From: Dermatemys mawii
Taxonomy: Eukaryota > Chordata > Testudines > Dermatemydidae
Assembly (NCBI GenBank): GCA_007922305.1
Contig: ML677342.1
Coordinates: forward strand, 1,831,843 to 1,895,842
DNA length: 64,000 bases
Direction: 5' to 3'
Made by a program: the position numbers and the translations under genes. A model generated the notes under the pieces. The model searched no databases. It was not told the DNA's origin and saw only the letters and a list, made by a program, of their open reading frames with translations. Of the stretch, positions 1 through 10,900 are shown piece after piece; position 1 is the first letter of the stretch; each line of letters opens with the position of its first letter.

Positions 1-1034
1 GAGACCCAGAGAGAAACTGAAACTTAAAATCCTTTGTCTCTTGAAGAATTTCTCATTGGTCAGTTGTCCACCTCTCAGGTTACCTTTAGCTTAACCCCTT
101 ACAGGTAAACACTAATTCTAGGCTACTTCACACTTATGACAGACGCATATTCTCTGTAGTAGTCATGGCTCCAGAGCAATCACTAGAGCACAAAACTCTA
201 GTCAGTCAGTTCACTTGCACTGACTTTTTTCATTGGCCAGTTTCAAAATGCCTTATCTAGTGTTCACTGACACATTCCTGTGCAAAACGGAGCATGAGCC
301 AGGAGGACCTATGAGTTAGCTACAGCAGCTAGGACTAGAAGATAGTAGAGGAGGTAAGAGCAATAAGACAATCTGGGCCTATGCTGAACCAACTAAATGA
401 CTCTTTCCTTTTATGGAGTTCAGAGACACTTTCAAAGCAGAGGAGATCAAAATTCATTAGGAAACATTTAGTGTGCAGCAACAGGTCCACATAGACAGTG
501 TGCAAGCATAATAAATACAGCCCTGTTTTCTAAGCACTGCTCAAGGTTTCTTATAAATGTATTAATTCCAGTCTTGCCAGAACAACTATGAAATACTACA
601 CCTGGCACCCATTAGTGTTGGCAATATAGCATCTACTAGCTAAATGCTAAAATGCCAACCTTATTATCACTACCAAATTATTTATATTGGTTATGTATGA
701 AGTAGCATATGTTACACTGGTCTACAATTTTTTAGAAGTCGTCTGCTTCAGAGATAAAATGTGGTATTTATTATGTATTTTGATGTGCTGAATTCAAATA
801 TGACAATTAAAACAACTGATTGGCTACTGTTTCTAAGATATTTAAGTTTTTACATTTTATGTCTATGTATATTGTGTAGATAGTAGAGTTTTAATCATAA
901 ATTGTAAACCTAGGTCTTTTCATGTGTTTATGGTTGCTTTACATATTTCACCTGTCCTGTTTATGTAACACTTTAAAAATCAGCAAAAGGGTTATATAAA
1001 TAAAATGTATTATGAAACAAAAGGCAAAAAACTA
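1..1034. other. Non-coding, downstream of transposon gene
   Basis: No gene is supported here. The sequence is AT-rich. The part nearest the neighbouring minus-strand transposon gene, about 880-1034, probably belongs to that element as its 3' untranslated part. I could not find the element's terminal repeat on this side. Confidence 0.4.
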
Positions 1035-2738
1035 TTATGTACATAGTTTAGTGTCTACTCGGCGCTTCTTGGCTTGTCTCTTGTATTCATTAAATGGAGC
1101 ATCTCTTGTCACTGTCCAGCAATAGTCTGGGAGCATTGATGGGCTCCATTTGGCCTGACAGCATTTCTCCATTGTTGCAATGTCCTGGTGAAATCGCTTG
1201 CCGTGCTCGTCGCTCACTGCTCCGCAGTTTGGTGGAAAAAAATCTAGATGAGAGTGCAAAAAATGTATCTTTAGTGACATGTTGCAACCAAGGCTTTTGT
1301 ATGCCTTGAGGAGGTTTTCCACCAACAACCTGTAGATGTCTGCCTTGTTGTTTCCGAGAAAATGTATTGCCACTGACTGGAAGGCTTTCCATGCCGTCTT
1401 TTCCTTGCAACGCAGTGCATGGTCAAATGCATCATCTCAAAGAAGTTCACGAATCTGAGGACCAACAAAGACACCTTCCTTTATCTTAGCTTCACTTCAC
1501 CTTGGAAATTTTCCACGGAGGTACTTGAAAGCTGCTTGTGTTTTGTCAATGGCCTTGACAAAGTTCTTCATCAGACCCAGCTTGATGTGTAAGGGTGGTA
1601 ACAAAATCTTCCTTGATTCAACAAGTGGTGGATGCTGAACACTTTTCCTCCCAGGCTCCAATGACTGTCGGAGTGGCCAATCTTTCTTGGTGTAGTGGGA
1701 ATCTCTTGCACGACTATCCCACTCGCAGAGAAAACAGCAGTACTTTGTGTATCCAGTCTGCAGAGCAAGAAAGAGAGCAACAACCTTCAAATAGCCACAA
1801 AGCTGCCACTGATGTTGGTCATAGTTTATGCACCTCAAAAGTTGTTTCATGTTGTCATAGGTTTCCTTCATATGGACTGCATGACCAACTGGAATTGATG
1901 GCAAAACATTTCCATTATGCAGCAAAACAGCTTTAAGACTTGTCTTCGATGAATCAATGAAGAGTCTCCACTCATCTGGATCGTGAATGATGTTGAGGGC
2001 TGCCATCACACCATCGATGTGGTTGCAGGCTACAAGATCACCTTCCATGAAGGAGAATGGGACAAGATCCTTTTGACGGTCACGGAACATGGAAACCCTA
2101 ACATCACCTGCCAGGAGATTCTACTGCTGTAGTCTGGAGTCCAACAGCTCTGCCTTACTCTTGGGTAGTTCCAAATCCCTGACAAAGTCATTCAGTTCAG
2201 CTTGTGTTATGAGGTGTGGTTCGGAGGAGGAGGATGGGAGAAAATGTGGGTCCTGTGACATTGATAGCTCAGGACCAGAAGTTTCATCCTCTTCCTCTTC
2301 CTCATCTGACTCAAGTGAGAATGATTCTAGTGCATCAGGAACCGGCAGTCCTTCTCCGTGGGGTATTGGGCGTATAGCTGATGGAATGTTTGGGTAATGC
2401 ACAGTCTACTTTTTCTTCTTTGGCACACCTTTCCCAACTGGAGGCACCATGCAGAAGTAACAATTGCTGGTATGATCTGTTGGCTCTCTCCAAATCATTG
2501 GCACTGCAAAAGGCATAGATTTCCTTTTCCTGTTCAACCACTGGCGAAGATTTGTTGCACAAGTGCTGCAGCATATGTGTGGGGCCCACCTCTTGTCCTG
2601 ATCTCCAATTTTGCAGTCAAAATAAAGGTGATAGGCTTTCTTAACCATAGTGGTTATACTGTGCTTTTGTGATGCAAAAGTCACTTCACCACAAACATAG
2701 CAGAAGTTATCTGCACTGTTCACACAAGTACGAGGCAT
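1035..2738 (-). pseudogene. Transposon-encoded protein with N-terminal Cys motifs, four in-frame stops
   Basis: Read on the minus strand from the ATG at 2738-2736, one frame runs to a stop after residues DTKLCT near 1035, 568 codons in all. I recognise it as a multicopy animal transposon protein but know no formal family name. In-frame stops lie at 2408-2406 (TAG, likely from TGG), 2123-2121 (TAG, likely from TGG), 1499-1497 (TGA) and 1439-1437 (TGA, likely from CGA). No frameshift is needed. The first 100 residues hold several Cys pairs (CYVC, HICCSTC, CYFC) that suggest zinc binding. Next comes an acidic Ser/Glu-rich linker (about residues 120-200). The C-terminal half contains RLFIDSS, YCCFLCEWDSRARDSHY and GAVSDEHGKRFHQDI, which could be an RNase H-like (DDE) core; that is inference. 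With four stops the full protein cannot be made. Alternatives such as a domesticated host gene are unlikely. Confidence 0.8.
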
Positions 2739-3058
2739 CTCTGCTCACTCTGGCTAAACAGAAATGTGTCCCTTTGCAAAATCAAACACTGACAAATAAG
2801 AGAGCACGACACCGTATGATTTCTAGAGCTGATACAGGGCAATTTGTTCAGCAGAGTGATGTAAGCTTCGTTATGATTGCATCATCCATGACTTCTAGGA
2901 ATAACATGATGCAATTCATATCATGTATGATACAATACCAGCTTCAGATTGCACCATTCATTGTTTTGCCTAAAAAGCAAGTACTATCCAAACCCAGTCA
3001 TAGATTTATTCATAGATCCAGTCAAAGATGTATTTTAGTCATTTCTGGTTTAAATTGA
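2739..3058 (-). other. 5' leader of the transposon gene
   Basis: This block lies immediately upstream of the ATG of the minus-strand transposon gene. It resembles sequence I recall accompanying other copies of this gene, so it is probably the element's leader and promoter region. No terminal inverted repeat or target duplication was identified, so the outer boundary near 3058 is approximate. Confidence 0.4.
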
Positions 3059-4689
3059 GATCCCTTCCCTTTATAACTCACTTATCCTCCACCATTCCCA
3101 TGTCAAGAGTCGTATATACTGACCCAATAGCATATCTTGAAAACTAGAGCCAATCAACAATTTTAAGCATCATTTTCGTTCTCAGTGACCCAGAATTAGT
3201 AAAGTTTGACTACATTTATTTCAGAAGCATTTTGGCTGTAGAGCAGTGTTATCTATAGACTCTTTTAAAAAACTAATAATTAGTTCATCTTTTCCAAAGC
3301 ACATACCTACTGTTCAATGCATGTCACATCAATATCTTAAATTTCTACTGCAACTCTGATACCATCATTTTAAAGCTGTCAGACACTCAATTACTGGAAT
3401 GGAGGAAATCAACTCGAAAAATTATACATTTTTTCACAAAACTGATAATAAAAAGTATATATTTATTGCTTTAAAACAAGTGATGATTATTTTGTTTTGC
3501 TTTCTTCTGTTTCCTAGACACAACACCCAATCCTCCCATTCCCTCTCACTTTAGAATAATGTTGTGTATATTATTGTGGCATTTTTGTGGAGGGGATTGT
3601 CAGTATTTGTGTATAAGTAAACTCAGACTTTCAGGGATTTGTAAATTAGCTAAAAAATTTTCACTCCATTCTGAAAACAAGGACTCATCCAAACAGCATT
3701 AGGTTTTAATTTACATTAAGCAGAATTCAAATCAGTCATTGTTGAGCACCATTGTTATTTTTTAACTCATACAAATTTTCCTGGGCTAACTTGTGACTTG
3801 GTCTACACATCCCCAGAGAGGAGTGAGGGTGTGGGTAATAACCCCATTATGTTCAGATTCCTTGAACTTTGAGTTCAGGTGAAAGCTGGGCCAACATATG
3901 AGATTGCCATAATTTGCTGGTACTGTATGACACCAGCAAACAACAACTTTCCTGGAGCAAAATGAAAGCAGAAAGTAAATAGAATTCTCTGACACATTAT
4001 GACTTCCAGGACTACTCATGGGGTGGTGCAGCTTTGCATTTTTAAAATGCATACTCAACAATTTAATTTTAAATCAAATTCCTGGCCTTCACACTCTACC
4101 TTCATTTCCTGGCTGAAGGCATTTTGCATCCATTTTGCACAAGTGTAAATGACTACACAAAGGAGAGAACAGTAAAAAATTAGAATAAATCTCTATTAAG
4201 AGATATAAACAGCGTCATCCAGAGGTTCTCTACTCCCTTTTACCTGCCACGAAGGACAAAGATCAACTGTAGCCTTCTTTGTTAATGCTTCCATGACTAG
4301 TATTTGCCTGGGAAAGTTAGAGGTGGTGCAACTTTGTTGCCTTGGTATCAGAGAAGTGAAATCTTTTTGCTTCCTTTCCAGAAGTGGCACAGGTCTATAA
4401 GAATTCCTTCTGCTGGGGTCTATGTATGTTAGAATATTATATATCCACTTTATATGCACTCTGCATAAGTATATACACAAGGCGCCAGACAGGAAAGAAT
4501 CAGGCCCATTGTCAATAGATCCTTTGAAGAGGGAATCTATTACCAGAAAACATTAGTCCAAACCATCTCTCAATGCCGGTTATCTTATAAATGTCTGTGT
4601 AGCGTCCAACCTCCCTTTTTAAACTGAGAAGGTATAAAAAACCAGCATGTAATGATCTTTGTTAGCTGCTCATGTCCTGTATTGAGTTA
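3059..4689. other. Non-coding stretch, no gene seen
   Basis: AT-rich sequence with short chance reading frames on both strands. No domain, RNA gene or recognisable repeat was identified. Confidence 0.5.
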
Positions 4690-5810
4690 GGCTTCAAGCC
4701 ATGGCAAGGTCCACAGAGACAGCATTTACTGTGCTAATGTCTGTCCTCCTATGGCCTACAGACCAGGAAAGTACATCGATAGTCATCCTGCAGGATCTTT
4801 CTATGGAATTTGATACCATATATCATTAAATACCCCAATCCACCCCCAAAGAGGCTGTAGATATGAAAGTAGCAGCAAACAGCTTCAGCCTTTCACTCCA
4901 GGCTAAACCCAGAGGGGAGTTTTTGCATAATTGTTCCTTTACTTCAAGAGCCCTCACCTCTTGCTCAAACCTCACAAAATAAATTTTTGAGGGAGCTAAA
5001 TGGGCTGACATACCATGAGAACTTGAATGACAACCAGTTATATACCCACTTTATATCAAATACAAGCAGCACCATTTGTCAGCTTTTTCAGTGAAGAGCA
5101 AAAATCAGGTGCTGGATGAAAAGAAGCAGGTTCAAGCTGAATCCAGGAGAGGGGTGAAAGAAGAGGGAAGGGGGACAGAGTGATGTTGATGTGAAGAGGA
5201 AAGAACTTTGAAGAACTTGCCTTCTGTACAAAATTTACTTCTGAGGGCATCTGCTTTTAGAGCACTAAGTCAGTCTTTAGCCATGAGGTCCTTTTTGATG
5301 TCTCAAAAGCTATTGGATGCCTAAATAGCTATGAATGCTCAATAGCAGCACAAAATGTCCACTTCCATCTCTAGATGGCCAAGAAACTGTGCTTTATTGT
5401 AGGAGACCCAGACTTGCTTACAGTGATCCACACATTTGTAATCTCTGGGCTTGATTAACGCAACTCATTATGTCTAGGAATAAAGCCATCCCCTGCCAAA
5501 GTTGCAATTGGTACAAAATTCAGCAACCCATCTACTTAGTAGCATAGTGTATGAGCACCAGGAGCACATCACTACAGTGATCTGCTCTGTGCAGGGATTC
5601 TCAGTTTATGTCCAAGTCCAGCTAGAGGACTTCATACAGATAGAAAAGCTCTCCATGGGATTAGCCTCTAGCTGCTTTCGGGATCACCTCTCCCTCCATG
5701 ACCTCCCATGCCAGCTACAGTTCACCACAACAATCAAAAAGCTGTTGACCAGTTTGGGAAGGTTTGTGAATGCAGGAGACAAAACTTTCACAGAGCTGCA
5801 GCCACATTAA
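4690..5810 (+). mobile_element. L2-type LINE relic (reverse transcriptase fragments)
   Basis: Conceptual fragments in shifting plus-strand frames follow the order of an L2-type reverse transcriptase. Around 4700-4830 is STETAFTVL followed by LQDLSMEFDTIYH, matching the block usually read as LLDLSAAFDTVDH with the first catalytic Asp. Around 5025-5060 DNQLYTHF corresponds to the ADDTQLY block, with the catalytic pair degraded. Around 5115-5145 WMKRSRFKLNPG matches the following block. Around 5500-5700 LQLVQNSATHLL, EHITTVICSVQGF and CFRDHLSLHD match the C-terminal part. Frames are broken by stops and indels, so this is an old dead copy. A CR1/L3 relative is the main alternative. Confidence 0.65.
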
Positions 5811-7630
5811 GGCACTAACTACCAGTGCAGATAAGAATGACTCAACTTCACCTGGTGTGTTTTTGCCACTAAATGAAGAACTAGAACAGATATTGTTCAG
5901 CAGTATGCCATGCTGATGAACTGGCAGCTCAAGATCACAAAAAAAAAATAGATTATCTGTTAGGAATATTGTGAATGCCACAATCGAATTAAACAAAGCA
6001 CTGGCAATAGAAGAATTTGAAAAAGCAATCAAGGGTTAACAATATTCAACTTGTTGATCCTATAAAAGTGTAAAAAAGGAAATAAAACTCTCTTATTTCA
6101 AGAAATGAGGAAAGAAAAAGCTTAATCTGAGTATAAATGATGTTCACACACATACAGATTAGTTAAGGTTTTAAAAAGCCATGAAACTTCAGGCAACAAT
6201 CTTGATTTGTAGAGTGACACAGGCAATAAGCAAAGAATAATACTGGGGATCTTTCAGGAGAGACAATCATACCAGAGAAAACCTTCAAATATAGGAAACT
6301 GTAAGTACTGTATATTCATTTACCTTATACTGGATTTGCTTTTCATGACTACTCATCTGAAATTTGGAGCTGAATAAAATACAGTACATGAAACTAAACA
6401 AAGGCTTGTTCCTTGCAAGTTCATCATCAGGACTGAGCATGGCAAGAAGTGAGATCCAAGAGTTATACAATTTCCACAGCAATAGATTGATTTCACACAC
6501 AGTAGGTCATGATTATTTCACTGTATTATCAAGCAGAAAAACAAGCTAACCTGTGAGAGAGCCCTTTTTCCAACACAAATATCTCTAATTAAAGCAGAGC
6601 ATAGAAAATTACTGGCCAAGTATATTAACTTTTGCTTTAAATGATCTTTTTCAGTATGAAATCTAGTACCAAGGACATCCTTCCTTCACTGACTCTGAAG
6701 TCAAATGTGCAAATCTTCACATCATACACAGAAGGCAAATTACACTTTCTACTCGGGTCCCAACAGAGAGAGTCCTGTGTCCTTGGAAACAGATATTGCT
6801 TTGAATGCAAGTGAATAACTGAGATGGGATGAAGGACTGGCAAATGCTGAGACACTGATATAATTGGTTGACATATTAAGATGTGGTTTTTTTATGCTGA
6901 TATGGTCAGGAGTATAAAGAATGATTTGATTGTTTATGTAGTATACAGATGCTTCTGTGTGTTTTCTAATGTTCTTGCCAAGTCTCTAAAATGTGGTGGT
7001 CATGTGGAGTAGGCTAAATTTTAAGCTATCATGAGTCGACAACTTTATAAATAGGATTTGATTCAAAACCTTAGCACTCAGTGATAGGTTCAGGACTGAG
7101 CATTTCAGTATTGAATGGGGGAAAAGTGCTGAAATGCCCCTTCTACTACACACTTAGGCCTCAGCCAGCCTTAAGATCATACTGCAAAGCTGGGAAACAG
7201 TGAGAGAAAAAGTCTTTCCCCATCCTTCAGACTAATTCTGGATGAAGAACCCTTTCAGCTCTCATCATACTGCCAGTAAAGTATAAAAATATGTAATAAA
7301 GGTTTAGAAATAACATAAATTTTCTTTGTTTGCTTCTTTCCAATTATTTATTGCTTTCCCTTGTTTGCTCTTCTCATCTCCCACATTTGTTTCAGATTTT
7401 TTCCTTCTCTTAGTCAGATTTTAACTTTTATTAATTTCCTCTCTGTTCTTCCATCTCTTCCCTTAGCATATTCCCTCACCTAGAGTCTCTCCCATATCTT
7501 TTCTCTTTATCTGTTTTCCAGACCGTAACCTCATCCTCTCTTTCTCCCAACTGTTTATTTCATCCTCTTAATCACTCTCCCTCCCACACCAGCTCTTCTG
7601 TTTTTTACTTCTTCTCTTTTCTACCTCTAA
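5811..7630. other. Non-coding stretch, no gene seen
   Basis: AT-rich, with a poly-A run near 5940 and a pyrimidine-rich (CT) tract at about 7320-7630 that abuts the MITE beginning at 7631. No coding region is supported. Confidence 0.5.
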
Positions 7631-7904
7631 GGGTAAGTCTGCACTACCTGCCGGATTGGCGGGTAGTGATCGATCTTTCGGGGATCGATTTATCCTGTCT
7701 AGTGTAGATGCAATGAATCAATCCCTGAGCGTTCTCTTTGTCAACTCTGGAACTCCACTGTTGCGAGAGGAGGAAGTAGAGTCAACAGAGGAGCGTCAGC
7801 AATTGTCTCGCCGCCATGAGGACGCCCAGGTAAGTCGATCTAAGATGCGTAACTGAAGTTGCGTATCTTAGGTTGACTCCCTCCTCCCCCAGTCTAGACC
7901 TAAC
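7631..7904 (+). mobile_element. MITE, GTCTACACTACC family, copy 1
   Basis: The left end reads GGGTAAGTCTGCACTACC and the right end, reverse-complemented, reads GGTTAGGTCTAGACTG, so the termini are inverted repeats. Two further copies lie at 15974-16268 and 46267-46541; all three share the internal order of a GATCGATTTATC-like block, a GTCGACTCC-like block and an AAGTCGATCTAAG-like block. Short non-autonomous DNA transposon; the target duplication is unclear, so the superfamily is not assigned. A short open frame inside it (7656-7856) is fortuitous. Confidence 0.8.
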
Positions 7905-10900
7905 CTTAGAGTAGTTAGTAAGAAATATATATCCTTAGTTCCATTCAGAAGTCAATGTCCTTCCTGAGAAAAAAGATCATGCAAGTATATTGCCTATACA
8001 AATAGGGAAGTCCAGATACTGGTTACCATTAAAAATGCCCAGAATTAAGACATTAAATGGGTGAATCACAGAGGTCTGAGGGATTCATTTAGGTTGGATA
8101 TGCACTAAAATCTTTCTTATATTCTTTCTACTTTTTCCATAACTATTCCTATTCTCTTCAACCTTTCCTCCTTACCGCTGTTCTATATGGCAAAGACCCA
8201 CCCATGTTATTTAAATTTATACATTTCCTTTTGTAGATTTAAAAAGATTGTTTATTCAATGTTGTGAACATTTATAAAAAAATCATTTTTCATTTCTCTT
8301 TCTTCATCTCCTTCCTCCTGTCCCTCTTTTATTCATTGAAGGGGAGGGGAAAAAAAGAAAAAAAAAACAATATCCAAACAAAGCACCTCTCAAAAACAAC
8401 ATGTAAACAAAAATATTTTTTTTACATTTTTCAAGTATGATTGAGAAATGGAATAAAAAAAATTGCAGTTGGTGAATTCCATTAGGACTATTTTGAGGAG
8501 GTAGGTATTTGTCAGCATGATTAAGGGTAATATATGCAGACCCTAAATTGTTATTTAAACCAGCTATATCCCCAATTCTTTCTTTGTACCTTACAAAGTG
8601 GAGAACCAGAGATGAGAGAGAGAAAAAAAGGGAGGCCCCAGAAATTACAGATAATCTTAGCAACAAGTGTTTTTTGGTGCATATCCAATCTGAATGAAAA
8701 CCTTCAAACCTTTGCCGTTCATCAATCATTAAAATTAATGCTGGTTATTTTTTAATGGCAGACATTGTCTAGATGAGTATTTTTGAATAGACAAGGATAT
8801 TATCATTTTCTCAGAGAGAACATTCACTTCAGTCTGGCCCTAGGACATTTATTTTACATATGGTTAACTAGATACTGTATGATAAAGACCTCACCACATC
8901 ACTCTGGAGTCTGTCTTACCGTTGAAAGAAATAGTAGAATCAAAAGCCACTACTCTATTGGTTAGTACATCACTTTAACTCATACTAATCGAACTAATGG
9001 AAAACTCTCACTGTGTGTTTATTCTAGACTGCGTAATTGAAATATTTTCTGTGATATTGCTTTGTTGTAATTATTGTGCTTCAACAAAATTTCATAAACA
9101 GGTTTTTTAAAATGAATTTTTTACTTTAATCCACAAAATTCAGGACATTCATACTTAAGATTAACACATCACCTTTAATTCAATTATACTAAGGCATCAG
9201 AGTATACACAGAATGCAAAAATCACACACTGTAATATTTTAGTAGAATAGCACAGTTTTTAATTGGTAACTGAATTTATTGGCCTATATCACCTTAAAGT
9301 AAGCACTGTATGTAATTTATAATGCATCTTTTTTGTGCCTGATTTTGTTTATTATGCCGCTGGAGGTAAAAAGAAAGCGGTCAAAACACAAAAGGCAGTC
9401 AAAGATGCTATGATAATAATGCCTCAGGCATTAGGAAAAGCAACACTGATGATTTTCATTTTGGAATTATTCTGACAACTGAAATAATGAAATAAAATGA
9501 GTCTGGATATCTTTTTTTTCCTCTTTACCAGAAATCAAGGCATAAAACTAGCATGAACATACTTAATTCCATATAACTTGCAGTAAACTTGACTAGTGGT
9601 TTTTATATTAGTTTTAGGAACCTATCCTACAAAAAGTTACAGATGTGAACAGTCCCATAAAGCTCAGTGGGCTACTTATGGGCATACAATCGATGTGAAA
9701 GTTGGCAGAATTAAGAAATTAAGGACTGAGTCAAGCTCTCACCTACAGAAAGGTAACTCCATTGCCATCAGTTGAGTCACTCCTGGTTAAAACTAGTGTG
9801 AGGGCAAAAATCAAGTCCTGTGGGTGGCTTTTTATAATAAATTTAAGATCTTTCAGAGTGACACAATCATCCTAGCTAGAAGGGGGCTGGGATCATATGA
9901 CACTCAACAATTTCAGAATGGGAGGCTGCTCCCCCTCATAGTCAGTAGCTTCCCTGTTTGCAAGCAGCTGGATGAGGCAGGTATGTAAAGAATGAGACTG
10001 CAAGGAATATGTTAAAAACAGCTATTTTAGTCTAATTCAGCAAAACCATTGTCAGAGAAAGGTTTCTTCACCTGGGAAAAATGAGAGTGAGGAGGCTGAA
10101 ACAATTAAAAAAAAGAACTGTAGAAATTAAATGAAAAGTGAAAAATTCAGAGCTGTAAGAAAATAATTTTCATATTTCAGAAATGATAGGCTGGTTGCTT
10201 CCAGGAAAACTTTCCAAAACATTGCATGTGATTGGTAAGAGGGGTGTATGCCATATCCATTTTCCAACTAAAAGGATTATACAAATAATTCAGCTCCAAA
10301 ACTATTTTGTGAAAGCTACAAGGATTAAAAATCATTTCACCTACATAACTCCCAGGTCATTCAAATTTGCATCCCACCTACAATAATTACTACACAAACA
10401 CACACACACACAAGCAGCTATCTGGATTTTATTACAAAAAGGAAAAAAGATTCCTTACACATGAAATTTTTATGAGCATCTATGTGAAGATACAAGTTGA
10501 ATCATAGGATCCATCTCTACATTGTTTTTACTTTAGAGTGGGTACTAAATACCAACACATACTTATCTTCCTAAGGGAGAAAATCTTCTGAAATGAATGC
10601 AGTTTTGTACATTTATTTCAGAAAAGATGACAAATTTCCATAGTTAGTAATCAGCCCCATTTGCTCCACGCATGGAACGACCTTCAATTGAACTCTGGAA
10701 AGTAAATGTAAGGAAAGTTTCCCAAAAAAGTTTAGTGAGGATAGAGATTAATGAATATATTTGTGTTGGACACTCTTCCCTGTATAGCATATTCAAAGTG
10801 ATAGGATCATGTTATTTATTGTATTTTTCAGTTCATTTGCAATGTTAATTTATATGAGTTTGATATTGCTTTTGTCTTTCTAGTTTTGTGTTATTCAGAG

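Noticed and set aside
2089..2397. A plus-strand Ser-rich open frame
   Set aside because: It is the antisense of the acidic Glu/Ser linker of the minus-strand transposon gene.
8304..8729. A 141-codon open frame on the minus strand with hydrophobic stretches
   Set aside because: It arises from low-complexity A/T runs, has no recognisable domain and no gene context.
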